This document shows positions 8,065 to 15,756 of a DNA stretch of 36,708 nucleotides, in pieces. The stretch comes from Prevotella pallens ATCC 700821 (lineage in GTDB: Bacteria > Bacteroidota > Bacteroidia > Bacteroidales > Bacteroidaceae): assembly GCF_000220255.1 (NCBI RefSeq), contig NZ_GL982513.1, positions 1,139,311 through 1,176,018 of the forward strand, written 5' to 3'. The notes beneath the pieces were generated by a model. That model was not told the DNA's origin, did no database searches, and saw only the letters and a list, made by a program, of their open reading frames with translations. The position numbers were made by a program, and so were the translations under genes. The first letter of the stretch is position 1, and each line of letters opens with the position of its first letter.

Positions 8065-9378
8065 ATGGCGCATAAAATCTACTCTTGTTTAATTGTTATG
8101 TGTTTCACTTTGGCAGTATCTGCACAAGTGAATACAAGTGTTTCCTCTACTAAGCAAATTAGTGGTAGTACAGCTTCTATAAAGAAAGTAAATCATACAA
8201 CTTTAGATGTTGTGCTTAATGCTTATATGGATTCATTGACTTTAACCGAGAATAAGATATTTTCTCAAGCTAATAGGCAAGGAGCAAATTATAAAGGCAA
8301 TGTTTTTCGTTCTGCTCAATTGTTTCTTCCTGTTACCTATTATAGAAATATAGTAGACAATGCATTCTCTTTAAAAGAAAATGATGCTTATAACAAACAA
8401 CTTTTAGATATCTATTTATATTCACCATCGTTAGTAAGCACCACAGCCGATGAGCTTAGAGGAAAACAAACAACCACTGTAGAAGTTGAAACGCCTATAC
8501 AACGTGAAGTTGAGATAGTAGATAAGGTTGCGCCTACGCCAGTAGAGTCTACTTTCTCGCCTGTCGAAGTACTTATTAAGAAGCCAGACTTTTGGACTTA
8601 TAAGGGCGATTATTCGCTGCAATTGTTGCAGAACTATGTTTCGGGTAATTGGTATAAAGGAGGAGAAAGCAACTATTCGGTGTTATCTTCTGCAATATTC
8701 GAAGCGAATTACAATAATAAGCAGAAGGTGAAATGGGATAATCGGTTAGAGCTGAAGTTTGGTATTCAAAGTACTAAATCGGACACTTTGCATAGTTTTA
8801 AAACAACCGAAGACCTTATACGCCTTACTTCTAAATTTGGTTTACAAGCCTCTAAGAAATGGTATTATTCGGTACAGTTTGTGGGTAATACACAATTTAC
8901 GCACTCTTACCGTTCCAATGATCCTTTGCTGTATTCAGACTTTTTAGCCCCTTTAAATATAAATGTGTCGTTGGGTATGGATTATACCATCGATTGGTTA
9001 GAACATAAGCTAAAGGGAAATGTGCATCTGGCTCCATTGGCTTATAATACAAAGTATACACGTATAAAAAGTTTGGCAGACCGATTAGGTATAGAAAAAG
9101 GTAGGCATGCACGCCACGATTTTGGTTCGGAACTATCTGTTGAGTTTGTATGGCAGCTGATGGAGGCTCTTTCTTGGAAGACACGTCTATATTCGTATAC
9201 AACCTACAAACGCACTGAAGTGGAATGGGAAAATACGATAAGATTGCAATTTAATAGATTTATAGGTGCACAATTGTTTATTTATCCTCGATTTGATGAT
9301 GGTGTAACACACGATGGTCGTTATGGCTATTTACAGATGAGAGAGTTTGCTTCTATAGGTTTCCAATACAGCTTTTAA
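8065..9378 (+). CDS. DUF3078-type outer-membrane beta-barrel protein
   Basis: A 437-aa exported protein. The signal peptide MAHKIYSCLIVMCFTLAVSAQ has a likely cleavage after VSA. After a Ser/Thr-rich, variable stretch to ~residue 170, the C-terminal two thirds consist of alternating amphipathic strands (WYKGGESNYSVLSSA, KWDNRLELKFGIQ, WYYSVQFVGNTQFTHSY) and end in aromatic YSF, the usual outer-membrane insertion signal. The YKGGESNYS motif and layout are those of DUF3078 proteins from Bacteroidetes. Function is unknown; a porin-like or structural envelope role is inferred. It follows the Crp-type gene closely and is followed by a 533-bp intergenic region. Confidence 0.85.
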   Translation: MAHKIYSCLIVMCFTLAVSAQVNTSVSSTKQISGSTASIKKVNHTTLDVVLNAYMDSLTLTENKIFSQANRQGANYKGNVFRSAQLFLPVTYYRNIVDNAFSLKENDAYNKQLLDIYLYSPSLVSTTADELRGKQTTTVEVETPIQREVEIVDKVAPTPVESTFSPVEVLIKKPDFWTYKGDYSLQLLQNYVSGNWYKGGESNYSVLSSAIFEANYNNKQKVKWDNRLELKFGIQSTKSDTLHSFKTTEDLIRLTSKFGLQASKKWYYSVQFVGNTQFTHSYRSNDPLLYSDFLAPLNINVSLGMDYTIDWLEHKLKGNVHLAPLAYNTKYTRIKSLADRLGIEKGRHARHDFGSELSVEFVWQLMEALSWKTRLYSYTTYKRTEVEWENTIRLQFNRFIGAQLFIYPRFDDGVTHDGRYGYLQMREFASIGFQYSF

Positions 9379-9504
9379 TCTAATTAGAACTTTTTTACGA
9401 GAAACCTCTTGTGTTTATAGTAGATAGCTTTGACTATATTTTCACAGTATTTTAACAGCGGAACTTACCCTGATAGCCAACCATTAGCAATTTATGAACA
9501 AATT

Positions 9505-9578
9505 AGATATCTATCACGCTTGTTTTAGATATCTGTCACAAACGTTTTAGATATCTGTCATAATCGTTTCAGATATCT
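9505..9578 (-). repeat. 22-bp-period AGATATCT palindrome array 1
   Basis: Four perfect AGATATCT palindromes start at 9505, 9527, 9549 and 9571, exactly 22 bp apart. Read on the minus strand, each is followed by a 14-nt spacer beginning RAAACR and ending TGAY. It matches the arrays near 15.6, 27.0 and 36.2 kb in period, palindrome and spacer. The rest of 9379-9911 contains only the sppA promoter and AT-rich DNA; no gene is seen. Confidence 0.9.
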
Positions 9579-9797
9579 AATATTTTGAACAGATAGTTCG
9601 TGAGCTATTTTCTTTCTATTATATCTAGTTGTACCTACACCATAAACATTAATAACAAAGAATATAAGCAACACAACAACCAAACAAAATATGTAGAGCG
9701 CTTAACGAATGAAATGGATAAAAAAGAATATTATAGCACAAAGCTTTGACTAATTTATCTGTAGAAGGACTATTACGAGCAAAGAATTATATTGAAA

Positions 9798-9829
9798 TTT
9801 GGAATGTTGGCTATTTATGTTTATCTTTG
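9798..9829 (+). promoter_or_regulatory. sppA operon promoter
   Basis: TTTG (9798-9801), a 20-bp spacer and TATCTTTG (9822-9829) match the Bacteroidetes promoter consensus fully. It would give a leader of about 75 nt before the sppA ATG. Confidence 0.8.
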
Positions 9830-9911
9830 CATACAAATCGTATTAAAATGGTGGATATTAGCAATTGACACCAACAAGACTTAAAACAAAACGTATAAAA
9901 TATTTGCCTTT

Positions 9912-11681
9912 ATGAAGGACTTTTTTAAGAATGTCTTCGCCACCTTTGTTGGCATATTCCTTTTTGTGTTAGTAACGTTGCTTCTTGGTTTCGTGTGTAT
10001 TTTTGGAATGGTACTGTCGAGCGAAAGTACAACCGAAATAGAGAATAATTCAGTATTAGTGATAAATCTTTCTGGGCCATTAAGCGAACGTTCAGATAAG
10101 AATGTTATGGCAGAATTTATTGGTAACGTTGCAAGCGGAGTAAGCTTAGAGGACGTACTTTCAGGTATAGAGAAAGCAAAGACCAATAAGAACATAAAAG
10201 GTATTTATATTGAAGCTGGAGCTTTTGCACCAAACTCTTATGCATCGTTGCAAGAAATAAGAGAAGCCCTAATAGATTTTAAGAAGAGCCATAAATGGAT
10301 TGTAGCCTATGGCGATAGCTATACACAAAGCGCTTATTATTTAGCTTCGGTTGCAAATGATGTGTATTTAAATCCACAAGGAATGTTAGATTGGCATGGT
10401 TTATCCTCTCAACGTATCTATCTAAAAGATATGTTAGCTAAGTTTGGAGTAAAAATGCAGGTGTCTAAGGTTGGTACATACAAGAGTGCTACAGAAATGT
10501 TTACAGAAGAAAAAATGAGCGATGCCGACAGACAGCAAACCTCAACATATCTAAATGGAATATGGAAATATCTTTTAAAAGGAGTTAGCGAGAGTAGGAA
10601 TATTCCTATAGCAAAACTCAACGAATATGCAGATAGTGTAATAACATTTGCTAATCCCACCAGCTATCTGAAGATGAAACTAATAGACAAGCTTCTTTAT
10701 ACAGACCAAGTAAGAAACGAAGTAAAGAAGCGGTTAGGTATTAATTCAGATGACGAAATTCACCAAATATCACTTACGGATTTAAAAGCGGTAGAACCTG
10801 CTAAAGGTGGTAGCGAAGTGGCAGTGTACTATGCGTATGGAGATATTGTTGATAGTCCAGTTTCGAATACATCTTTTAATCAGCATTCCATTGTAGGAAA
10901 AGATGTTTGTAATGATCTTAAAGAATTAATGGACGACGATGATGTAAAAGCAGTTGTTATCAGAGTAAATTCAGGTGGAGGCTCAGCCTTTGCATCAGAA
11001 CAAATGTGGCATCAAATAATGGAGCTAAAGAAGGTAAAACCAGTTGTTGTTAGTATGGGAGGTTATGCTGCATCAGGAGGTTATTATATGTCGGTTCCTG
11101 CAAACTGGATAGTTGCTGAACCTACAACCATTACAGGCTCAATAGGTATCTTTGGAATGTTCCCCGATTTTAGTGGGTTAGCATCAGAGAAGTTAGGTAT
11201 TAAGTTCGATGAAGTGAAAACTAATAAGAATGGAACTTTTGGTTCAACAATGCGCCCTCTTACTCCAGACGAAATGCGAATGTTACAAGTGTATATAGAC
11301 CGTGGTTACACAACCTTTAAGAATAGAGTTGCGCAAGGCAGAAATCTTACAATGGCCCAAGTAGAAGCAATAGCTCAAGGACACGTTTATACAGGTGAAG
11401 ATGCATTAAAGATAAAGTTGGTAGATGAGCTCGGTGGATTAGATAAGGCTGTGAAGAAGGCTGCACAATTAGCAAAAATAGATAACTATTATAAGGTTAG
11501 TTATCCATCACCAGTTAATTGGTTTGACCAAATATTTGGAGAAAATGTGCAAGATAACTATCTTAACGAACAATTATATACATCGTTAGGAGTATTCTAC
11601 CAGCCATTCTCTATCTTGCGCACAATCAACCAGCAATCGGCAATTCAGGCGCGACTACCTTATATTATTAATATAAACTAG
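9912..11681 (+). CDS. sppA: Signal peptide peptidase SppA, 67-kDa type
   Basis: A membrane-anchored serine protease that degrades cleaved signal peptides. The 589-aa length fits the long, two-domain S49 family. An N-terminal transmembrane helix spans ~10-38. The catalytic pair of the E. coli-type enzyme is present: Lys191 in the first repeat (VGTYKSATE) and Ser388 in the second (GGYAASGGYYMS, followed by TITGSIGIFG). It opens a run of closely packed genes: lpxK follows after 45 bp, then a nucleoside phosphorylase and thiL, all under the 9798 promoter if no internal promoter exists. Confidence 0.97.
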   Translation: MKDFFKNVFATFVGIFLFVLVTLLLGFVCIFGMVLSSESTTEIENNSVLVINLSGPLSERSDKNVMAEFIGNVASGVSLEDVLSGIEKAKTNKNIKGIYIEAGAFAPNSYASLQEIREALIDFKKSHKWIVAYGDSYTQSAYYLASVANDVYLNPQGMLDWHGLSSQRIYLKDMLAKFGVKMQVSKVGTYKSATEMFTEEKMSDADRQQTSTYLNGIWKYLLKGVSESRNIPIAKLNEYADSVITFANPTSYLKMKLIDKLLYTDQVRNEVKKRLGINSDDEIHQISLTDLKAVEPAKGGSEVAVYYAYGDIVDSPVSNTSFNQHSIVGKDVCNDLKELMDDDDVKAVVIRVNSGGGSAFASEQMWHQIMELKKVKPVVVSMGGYAASGGYYMSVPANWIVAEPTTITGSIGIFGMFPDFSGLASEKLGIKFDEVKTNKNGTFGSTMRPLTPDEMRMLQVYIDRGYTTFKNRVAQGRNLTMAQVEAIAQGHVYTGEDALKIKLVDELGGLDKAVKKAAQLAKIDNYYKVSYPSPVNWFDQIFGENVQDNYLNEQLYTSLGVFYQPFSILRTINQQSAIQARLPYIININ

Positions 11682-11726
11682 TAAATAAGATGGAATAGAA
11701 CCATTAACACATATATTGCAAATAGA

Positions 11727-12917
11727 ATGGAAGGCGATTTTATCAAGATACACAGAGTGTTGTTACCTTTAAGTTGGCTTTATGGCTTAGGAGTAATGAT
11801 TCGTAATGAACTTTTTGACCTCGGTGTGTTGAAAAGTCGTAGCTTCGATGTTCCAGTTATTTCTGTTGGTAATATCACTGTTGGTGGTGCTGGGAAAACT
11901 CCACATGTAGAATATCTTGTAGGATTATTGAAAGATGTAGCACAAGTTGCAGTTCTATCTAGAGGTTATAAGCGAAAGAGTAAAGGTTATGTGCTTGCCA
12001 ACATTGATACACCTGTCGAAATGATTGGAGATGAACCTTTTCAGATGAAGCATAAATTCCCTAATATTTATGTTGCTGTAGATAAAAAACGTTGTGATGG
12101 TATAGACCATCTAATAAAAGACAAACAAACTCAAGATACCGATGTAGTGTTGCTTGACGATGCTTTTCAGCATCGATATGTAAAACCAGGAATAAATATT
12201 CTGTTAATAGACTATCATCGACTTATTATTTATGATAAGTTGTTGCCTGCTGGACGTTTGCGTGAACCTCTTTCGGGTAAGAATCGTGCAGATATTGTGA
12301 TAGTAACAAAATGTCCTAAAGAATTAAACCCTATAGATTATCGAGTGTTAAGTAAAACAATGAATCTATATCCTTTCCAAGAACTATTCTTTACAACATT
12401 CGAGTATTGCAATCTTATACCAGTGTTTAAAGATGTAGCAAAAGAGAAGGAAATTCTATTGGCAGATATAAATAATAAGAATATATTATTGCTTACAGGT
12501 ATAGCTTTACCACGACAATTAGAAGTTGATATGGGTTTATATGCAGATACATCTCGTATGAAAACATTAATATTCCCTGACCACCATTCCTTTAATACCA
12601 AAGACATTGCTGTTATTAATGATACTTTTGCTATGATGGAACCTCCAAAAATAATTATCACAACGGAGAAAGACAAGGCACGACTTTTGAACTTAGAGGG
12701 ATTAAACAATGATGTAAGAGAAAACATATACGCATTGCCAATACAAGTTAAGTTTATGCTTAACGAAGAAGATAAATTCAATGAAAAAATATTATCCTAT
12801 GTACAAAAAAATTCAAGAAACAGTATCTTGGCTAAAAGAAAGAATGCAGACAAGTCCGAAAACCGCAATCATTCTCGGAACAGGTCTCGGACAATTAGCT
12901 TCAGAGATAACAGATAG
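11727..12917 (+). CDS. lpxK: Tetraacyldisaccharide 4'-kinase LpxK
   Basis: LpxK transfers the gamma-phosphate of ATP to the 4' position of the lipid A disaccharide precursor at the inner membrane. The protein is 396 aa. A hydrophobic N-terminal segment (LPLSWLYGLGVMIRN) is followed by the P-loop region GNITVGGAGKTP (~48-59), SRGYKRKSKGY, and LLDDAFQHR in place of the usual DDGFQHR. The last ~40 residues (after YVQKN) are basic and low-complexity and are encoded in DNA that also codes for the start of the next gene. This tail makes the protein slightly longer than most homologues and may be a read-on after loss of an earlier stop. The kinase assignment is secure. Confidence 0.96.
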   Translation: MEGDFIKIHRVLLPLSWLYGLGVMIRNELFDLGVLKSRSFDVPVISVGNITVGGAGKTPHVEYLVGLLKDVAQVAVLSRGYKRKSKGYVLANIDTPVEMIGDEPFQMKHKFPNIYVAVDKKRCDGIDHLIKDKQTQDTDVVLLDDAFQHRYVKPGINILLIDYHRLIIYDKLLPAGRLREPLSGKNRADIVIVTKCPKELNPIDYRVLSKTMNLYPFQELFFTTFEYCNLIPVFKDVAKEKEILLADINNKNILLLTGIALPRQLEVDMGLYADTSRMKTLIFPDHHSFNTKDIAVINDTFAMMEPPKIIITTEKDKARLLNLEGLNNDVRENIYALPIQVKFMLNEEDKFNEKILSYVQKNSRNSILAKRKNADKSENRNHSRNRSRTISFRDNR

Positions 12918-13608
12918 CTACGAGTTCTCTTATCAAGATATACCTAATTTCCCTGTTTCTACTGTAGAAGGACATGCAGGTTGCTTAATTTTTGGTAAAC
13001 TTGGTGGCAAAGATATACTGGCAATGAAAGGTCGCTTCCATTATTACGAAGGATATAATATGCAAGAAGTAACCTTTCCAATACGTGTAATGTATGAACT
13101 AGGAATAGAAATGTTGTTTGTTTCTAATGCTTCTGGTGGTATGAATCCAGAATTCAAGATAGGAGATTTAATGATTATAACTGATCATATTAATTTCTTT
13201 CCTGAACATCCTTTACATGGGCCTAATTTCCCCACTGGACCTCGTTTCCCAGATATGCACGAAGCATACGACCATAAACTAATAAACAAAGCTAAAGAAA
13301 TAGCAAAGGAAAAGAATATTAAAATAAGGTCAGGAGTTTATGTTGGTGTACAAGGGCCTACATTTGAAACCCCTGCAGAATATAAAATGTATAGAATATT
13401 GGGTGGCGATGCTGTTGGTATGAGTACTGTTCCAGAAGTTATAGTCGCACGACATTCAAATATAAAGGTGTTTGGTATAAGTGTTATTACCGACTTAGGT
13501 GGATTTGATACTCCCGTAGAAGTAAGCCATGAAGAGGTTCAAGAGGCAGCTAATAAAGCACAGCCTTTGATGACTGAGATTATGCGTGAGATAATAAGAC
13601 AAGCCTAA
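12799..13608 (+). CDS. punA: Purine nucleoside phosphorylase, trimeric PNP-I type
   Basis: It splits purine nucleosides with phosphate into base and (deoxy)ribose-1-phosphate for purine salvage. From ATG 12799 it is 269 aa, normal for the family; the frame also allows ATG 12781 (6 more residues, KKYYP), but MYKKIQETV is the usual N-terminus. Motifs: ILGTGLGQLA phosphate loop, VEGHAG, MKGRFHYYEGY, SNASGGMNP, VQGPTFETPAEY with the catalytic Glu, and DAVGMSTVPEVIVARH. At the position of mammalian Asn243 (ITN), this protein has ITD (Asp232). The start lies 119 bp inside lpxK, and thiL follows after 21 bp. Confidence 0.93.
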   Translation: MYKKIQETVSWLKERMQTSPKTAIILGTGLGQLASEITDSYEFSYQDIPNFPVSTVEGHAGCLIFGKLGGKDILAMKGRFHYYEGYNMQEVTFPIRVMYELGIEMLFVSNASGGMNPEFKIGDLMIITDHINFFPEHPLHGPNFPTGPRFPDMHEAYDHKLINKAKEIAKEKNIKIRSGVYVGVQGPTFETPAEYKMYRILGGDAVGMSTVPEVIVARHSNIKVFGISVITDLGGFDTPVEVSHEEVQEAANKAQPLMTEIMREIIRQA

Positions 13609-13629
13609 ATAATAGGAACCTATATTGAT

Positions 13630-14727
13630 ATGGAAATAAAGGAATTAGGCGAATTTAAACTAATAGAGCGGCTAACGAAAGATATAAAACCAACTAACCC
13701 ATCTACTATTAAAGGGGTAGGCGACGATGCAGCTGTTCTTCGTTATTCAGATAAAGAAGTCTTGGTTTCTTCCCACTTATTTATGGAAGGAATTCAATTC
13801 GACCTTACTTATATTGATATGAAACATCTGGCTTATAAATGCGCTATGGTTGCAATGACAAATATATTTGCAATGAATGGGCAGCCATGTCAGATAATAG
13901 TATCTATAGGTGTGGGAAAGCGTATTAATGTAACAGATTTAGATCAATTTTATGATGGTCTGAAGACAGCTTGTAGTAAATGGAATGTAGATATTGTAGG
14001 AGGTGATACTACATCTTCTTATACAGGATTGTCCATTAACATTACTTGTATTGGAGAAAGTGTAAAAGAAGATATTGTATATAGAAAAGGTGCTACTCCT
14101 ACTGACATAATATGTGTTTCAGGAGATCTCGGAGCAGCTTATATGGGCTTACAAATACTAGAGCGAGAGAAAACAGTTTACTATCAACAGGTAGAAGAAT
14201 TTAACAAAAAGCTGACGCAAGCACAAAAGGAAAATGACCGAGGAAAGCTTGAGGCTCTAAATAATGAACGTGCAATAATAGAAAACTTCCAACCAGACTT
14301 TGCAGGTAAAGAATATTTAATAGATCGCCAATTAAAACCTGAAGCTCCAGGTGAAGTGCTAGAACAACTTCGTAATGCAAATATTCGACCAACTTCAATG
14401 ATAGATGTCTCTGATGGTCTTGCAAGTGATTTAAAACATCTTTGTAAAGAAAGTAATGTAGGGTGTAGAATTTATGAAGATAAAATACCTATCGATTATC
14501 AGACAGCTGCTGCTTGTGAAGAATTTAATATGAATCTTACTACTGCTGCTTTGAATGGTGGTGAAGATTATGAACTTCTTTTTACGATACCTATTAGTGA
14601 GCATGCAAAAATAACATCGCTTAAAAATATTCATCAAATAGGTTATGTTACAGAAAGTAAATTGGGAGAATTTCTTATTGCGCGAGATGGAAATGAATTC
14701 CAACTTACAGCACAAGGCTGGGTATAA
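13630..14727 (+). CDS. thiL: Thiamine-monophosphate kinase ThiL (altered metal-site motifs)
   Basis: ThiL phosphorylates thiamine monophosphate to the active diphosphate. The 365-aa protein has the AIR-synthase-like fold and most signatures: GVGDDAAVL (Asp32, Asp33), VGGDTTSS (Asp126), DVSDGLASD (~259-267) and NGGEDYELLF. Two places differ from the usual family motifs. Where T/S-D-x-L-V-x-G-V-H-F is normal, it reads SSHLFMEGIQF, with His49 for Asp. Where N-L-S-D-x-x-A-M is normal, it reads MTNIFAMNG, with Asn78 for Asp. Both acidic residues normally help bind Mg-ATP. A 30-residue charged helix (~187-218) is an insertion. It is the last gene of the sppA-lpxK-punA-thiL run. Identity is clear; full activity is less certain. 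Confidence 0.9.
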   Translation: MEIKELGEFKLIERLTKDIKPTNPSTIKGVGDDAAVLRYSDKEVLVSSHLFMEGIQFDLTYIDMKHLAYKCAMVAMTNIFAMNGQPCQIIVSIGVGKRINVTDLDQFYDGLKTACSKWNVDIVGGDTTSSYTGLSINITCIGESVKEDIVYRKGATPTDIICVSGDLGAAYMGLQILEREKTVYYQQVEEFNKKLTQAQKENDRGKLEALNNERAIIENFQPDFAGKEYLIDRQLKPEAPGEVLEQLRNANIRPTSMIDVSDGLASDLKHLCKESNVGCRIYEDKIPIDYQTAAACEEFNMNLTTAALNGGEDYELLFTIPISEHAKITSLKNIHQIGYVTESKLGEFLIARDGNEFQLTAQGWV

Positions 14728-14834
14728 GAATAGACGTTTCGTTAGAACTTATAAAGGAGAGATTAGAAATGTAGCATTGCTATATTTTTCAAAGATAAAA
14801 AGGACGACATTATTCATTGATGCTTTTTCTATTT

Positions 14835-14842
14835 TATCTTTG
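14835..14842 (+). promoter_or_regulatory. -7 box ahead of the candidate structured RNA
   Basis: TATCTTTG matches the Bacteroidetes -7 consensus exactly. A TTG at 14817-14819 is closer than the usual 19-21 bp, so the -33 element is weak. The only plausible product downstream is the RNA described next. Confidence 0.45.
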
Positions 14843-14848
14843 TAGAAT

Positions 14849-14985
14849 ACATAATCTTGATCTTCGATCGGAATGTTTCTGTGTGTACAAGGGTGAGTTC
14901 TGCTAACAGAACTCGCCCCTTGTAAATTTATAGAACTTAGAGGAATTAGTTCCTTCACAATATATAAAGTGGACGTTCATTATGG
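14849..14985 (+). ncRNA. Candidate structured non-coding RNA between thiL and tRNA-Phe
   Basis: Several nested pairings are visible. ATAAT (14851-14855) pairs with ATTAT (14979-14983), and next to these GAATGT (14871-14876) pairs with ACGTTC (14973-14978) with one G-U. Between the two left arms, GATC-TTC-GATC forms a small hairpin. Inside, a strong hairpin at 14887-14923 joins ACAAGGG..GAGTTCTG to CAGAACTC..CCCTTGT, and GAACT/AGTTC forms another near 14934-14953. A -7 promoter box ends 7 bp before the predicted start. Short ORFs here are not protein-like. It could be a 6S-like or other regulatory RNA, or a thiL terminator followed by chance pairings. No known family is recognised. Confidence 0.4.
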
Positions 14986-15046
14986 AGAATATTATCTTAC
15001 CGGATATTGTAAATTAATGTTAAGTATTAAAATATTTAGCATAATA

Positions 15047-15078
15047 TTTGCAGTAATAAAAAAAAAGTACTACCTTTG
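15047..15078 (+). promoter_or_regulatory. tRNA-Phe promoter
   Basis: TTTG (15047-15050), a 20-bp spacer and TACCTTTG (15071-15078) fit the Bacteroidetes consensus, 45 bp upstream of the tRNA. Confidence 0.8.
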
Positions 15079-15122
15079 CACTCGCAAAACAGAAATGAAG
15101 TATATATATTGAATTTCTTAAT

Positions 15123-15195
15123 GGTGCCATAGCTCAGTTGGTAGAGCAAAGGACTGAAAATCCTTGTGTCCCCGGTTCGATTCCTGGTGGTACCA
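15123..15195 (+). tRNA. tRNA-Phe (GAA)
   Basis: A 73-nt cloverleaf: acceptor GGTGCCA/TGGTACC with discriminator A, D arm AGCTCAGTTGGTAGAGC, anticodon stem AAGGA/TCCTT with loop CTGAAAA (anticodon GAA), and T loop TTCGATT. The T stem CCCGG/CCTGG has a C-T mismatch at its centre. The CCA end is not encoded. It has its own promoter and a terminator 38 bp downstream. Confidence 0.97.
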
Positions 15196-15232
15196 CATAA
15201 ATTTCTAATAGGAGAGAAAGAAAAGAAATGTA

Positions 15233-15275
15233 AGAGTGTCATAACCAACATAGTTATGACACTCTTTGTTTTTCT
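15233..15275 (+). terminator. Terminator of tRNA-Phe
   Basis: A perfect 13-bp stem (15233-15245 with 15253-15265, beginning AGAGTGTCATAAC) closes a 7-nt loop and is followed by TTGTTTTTC, a good intrinsic terminator. Confidence 0.85.
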
Positions 15276-15536
15276 AAGCTAATTAATTTTATCGTTCTGT
15301 ATGTTGATTGTAGTTTATAAGCTTAATAGAAGGGGTGTGGAGTCTATTTAGAAAAGGATATGTTTGTAATGAATTCTACTATGATAAAACAAAACATTAA
15401 ACAATATGTTACTGTTCATTAACTTGTAGCAACATCTCAATCAAAATAATGCAGAGTAAAGGCTTTCGTAATTCTCATCTGAACAAATATCTTCTTGGTA
15501 TTATAATATAGAATCATAAGGTTTATAGTTTGTTAT

Positions 15537-15609
15537 GATATCTAACGTGAAACTGAGAGATATCTGAAACAAACGTGATAGACGTCTAAGACGAGCGTTT
15601 CAGATATCT
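15537..15609 (+). repeat. 22-bp-period GATATCT palindrome array 2
   Basis: GATATCT occurs at 15537, 15559 and 15603, with a degenerate GACGTCT (still palindromic) at 15581, all on an exact 22-bp grid. Spacers share the RARACRA...TGATA pattern with the other arrays. About 70 bp upstream of it (15465-15536) also resembles the sequence upstream of array 3. The remainder of 15276-15756 shows no gene. Confidence 0.88.
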
Positions 15610-15756
15610 GAAATAAGAGTAGATAACGTCAGATGGAACATCTCTAAACATCATAGAGACCTCTCCTAAAAATCTGCGATTGTTGTTCGAATTGTGAAAA
15701 CAATAAGGCGATGCTTTCAATTTCTCCCTTTGTTTCCTACTGAGCCTTTATAATCT

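Noticed and set aside
9505..9578. CRISPR array
   Set aside because: The 22-bp period is too short, the spacers resemble each other instead of being unique, and no cas genes are present.
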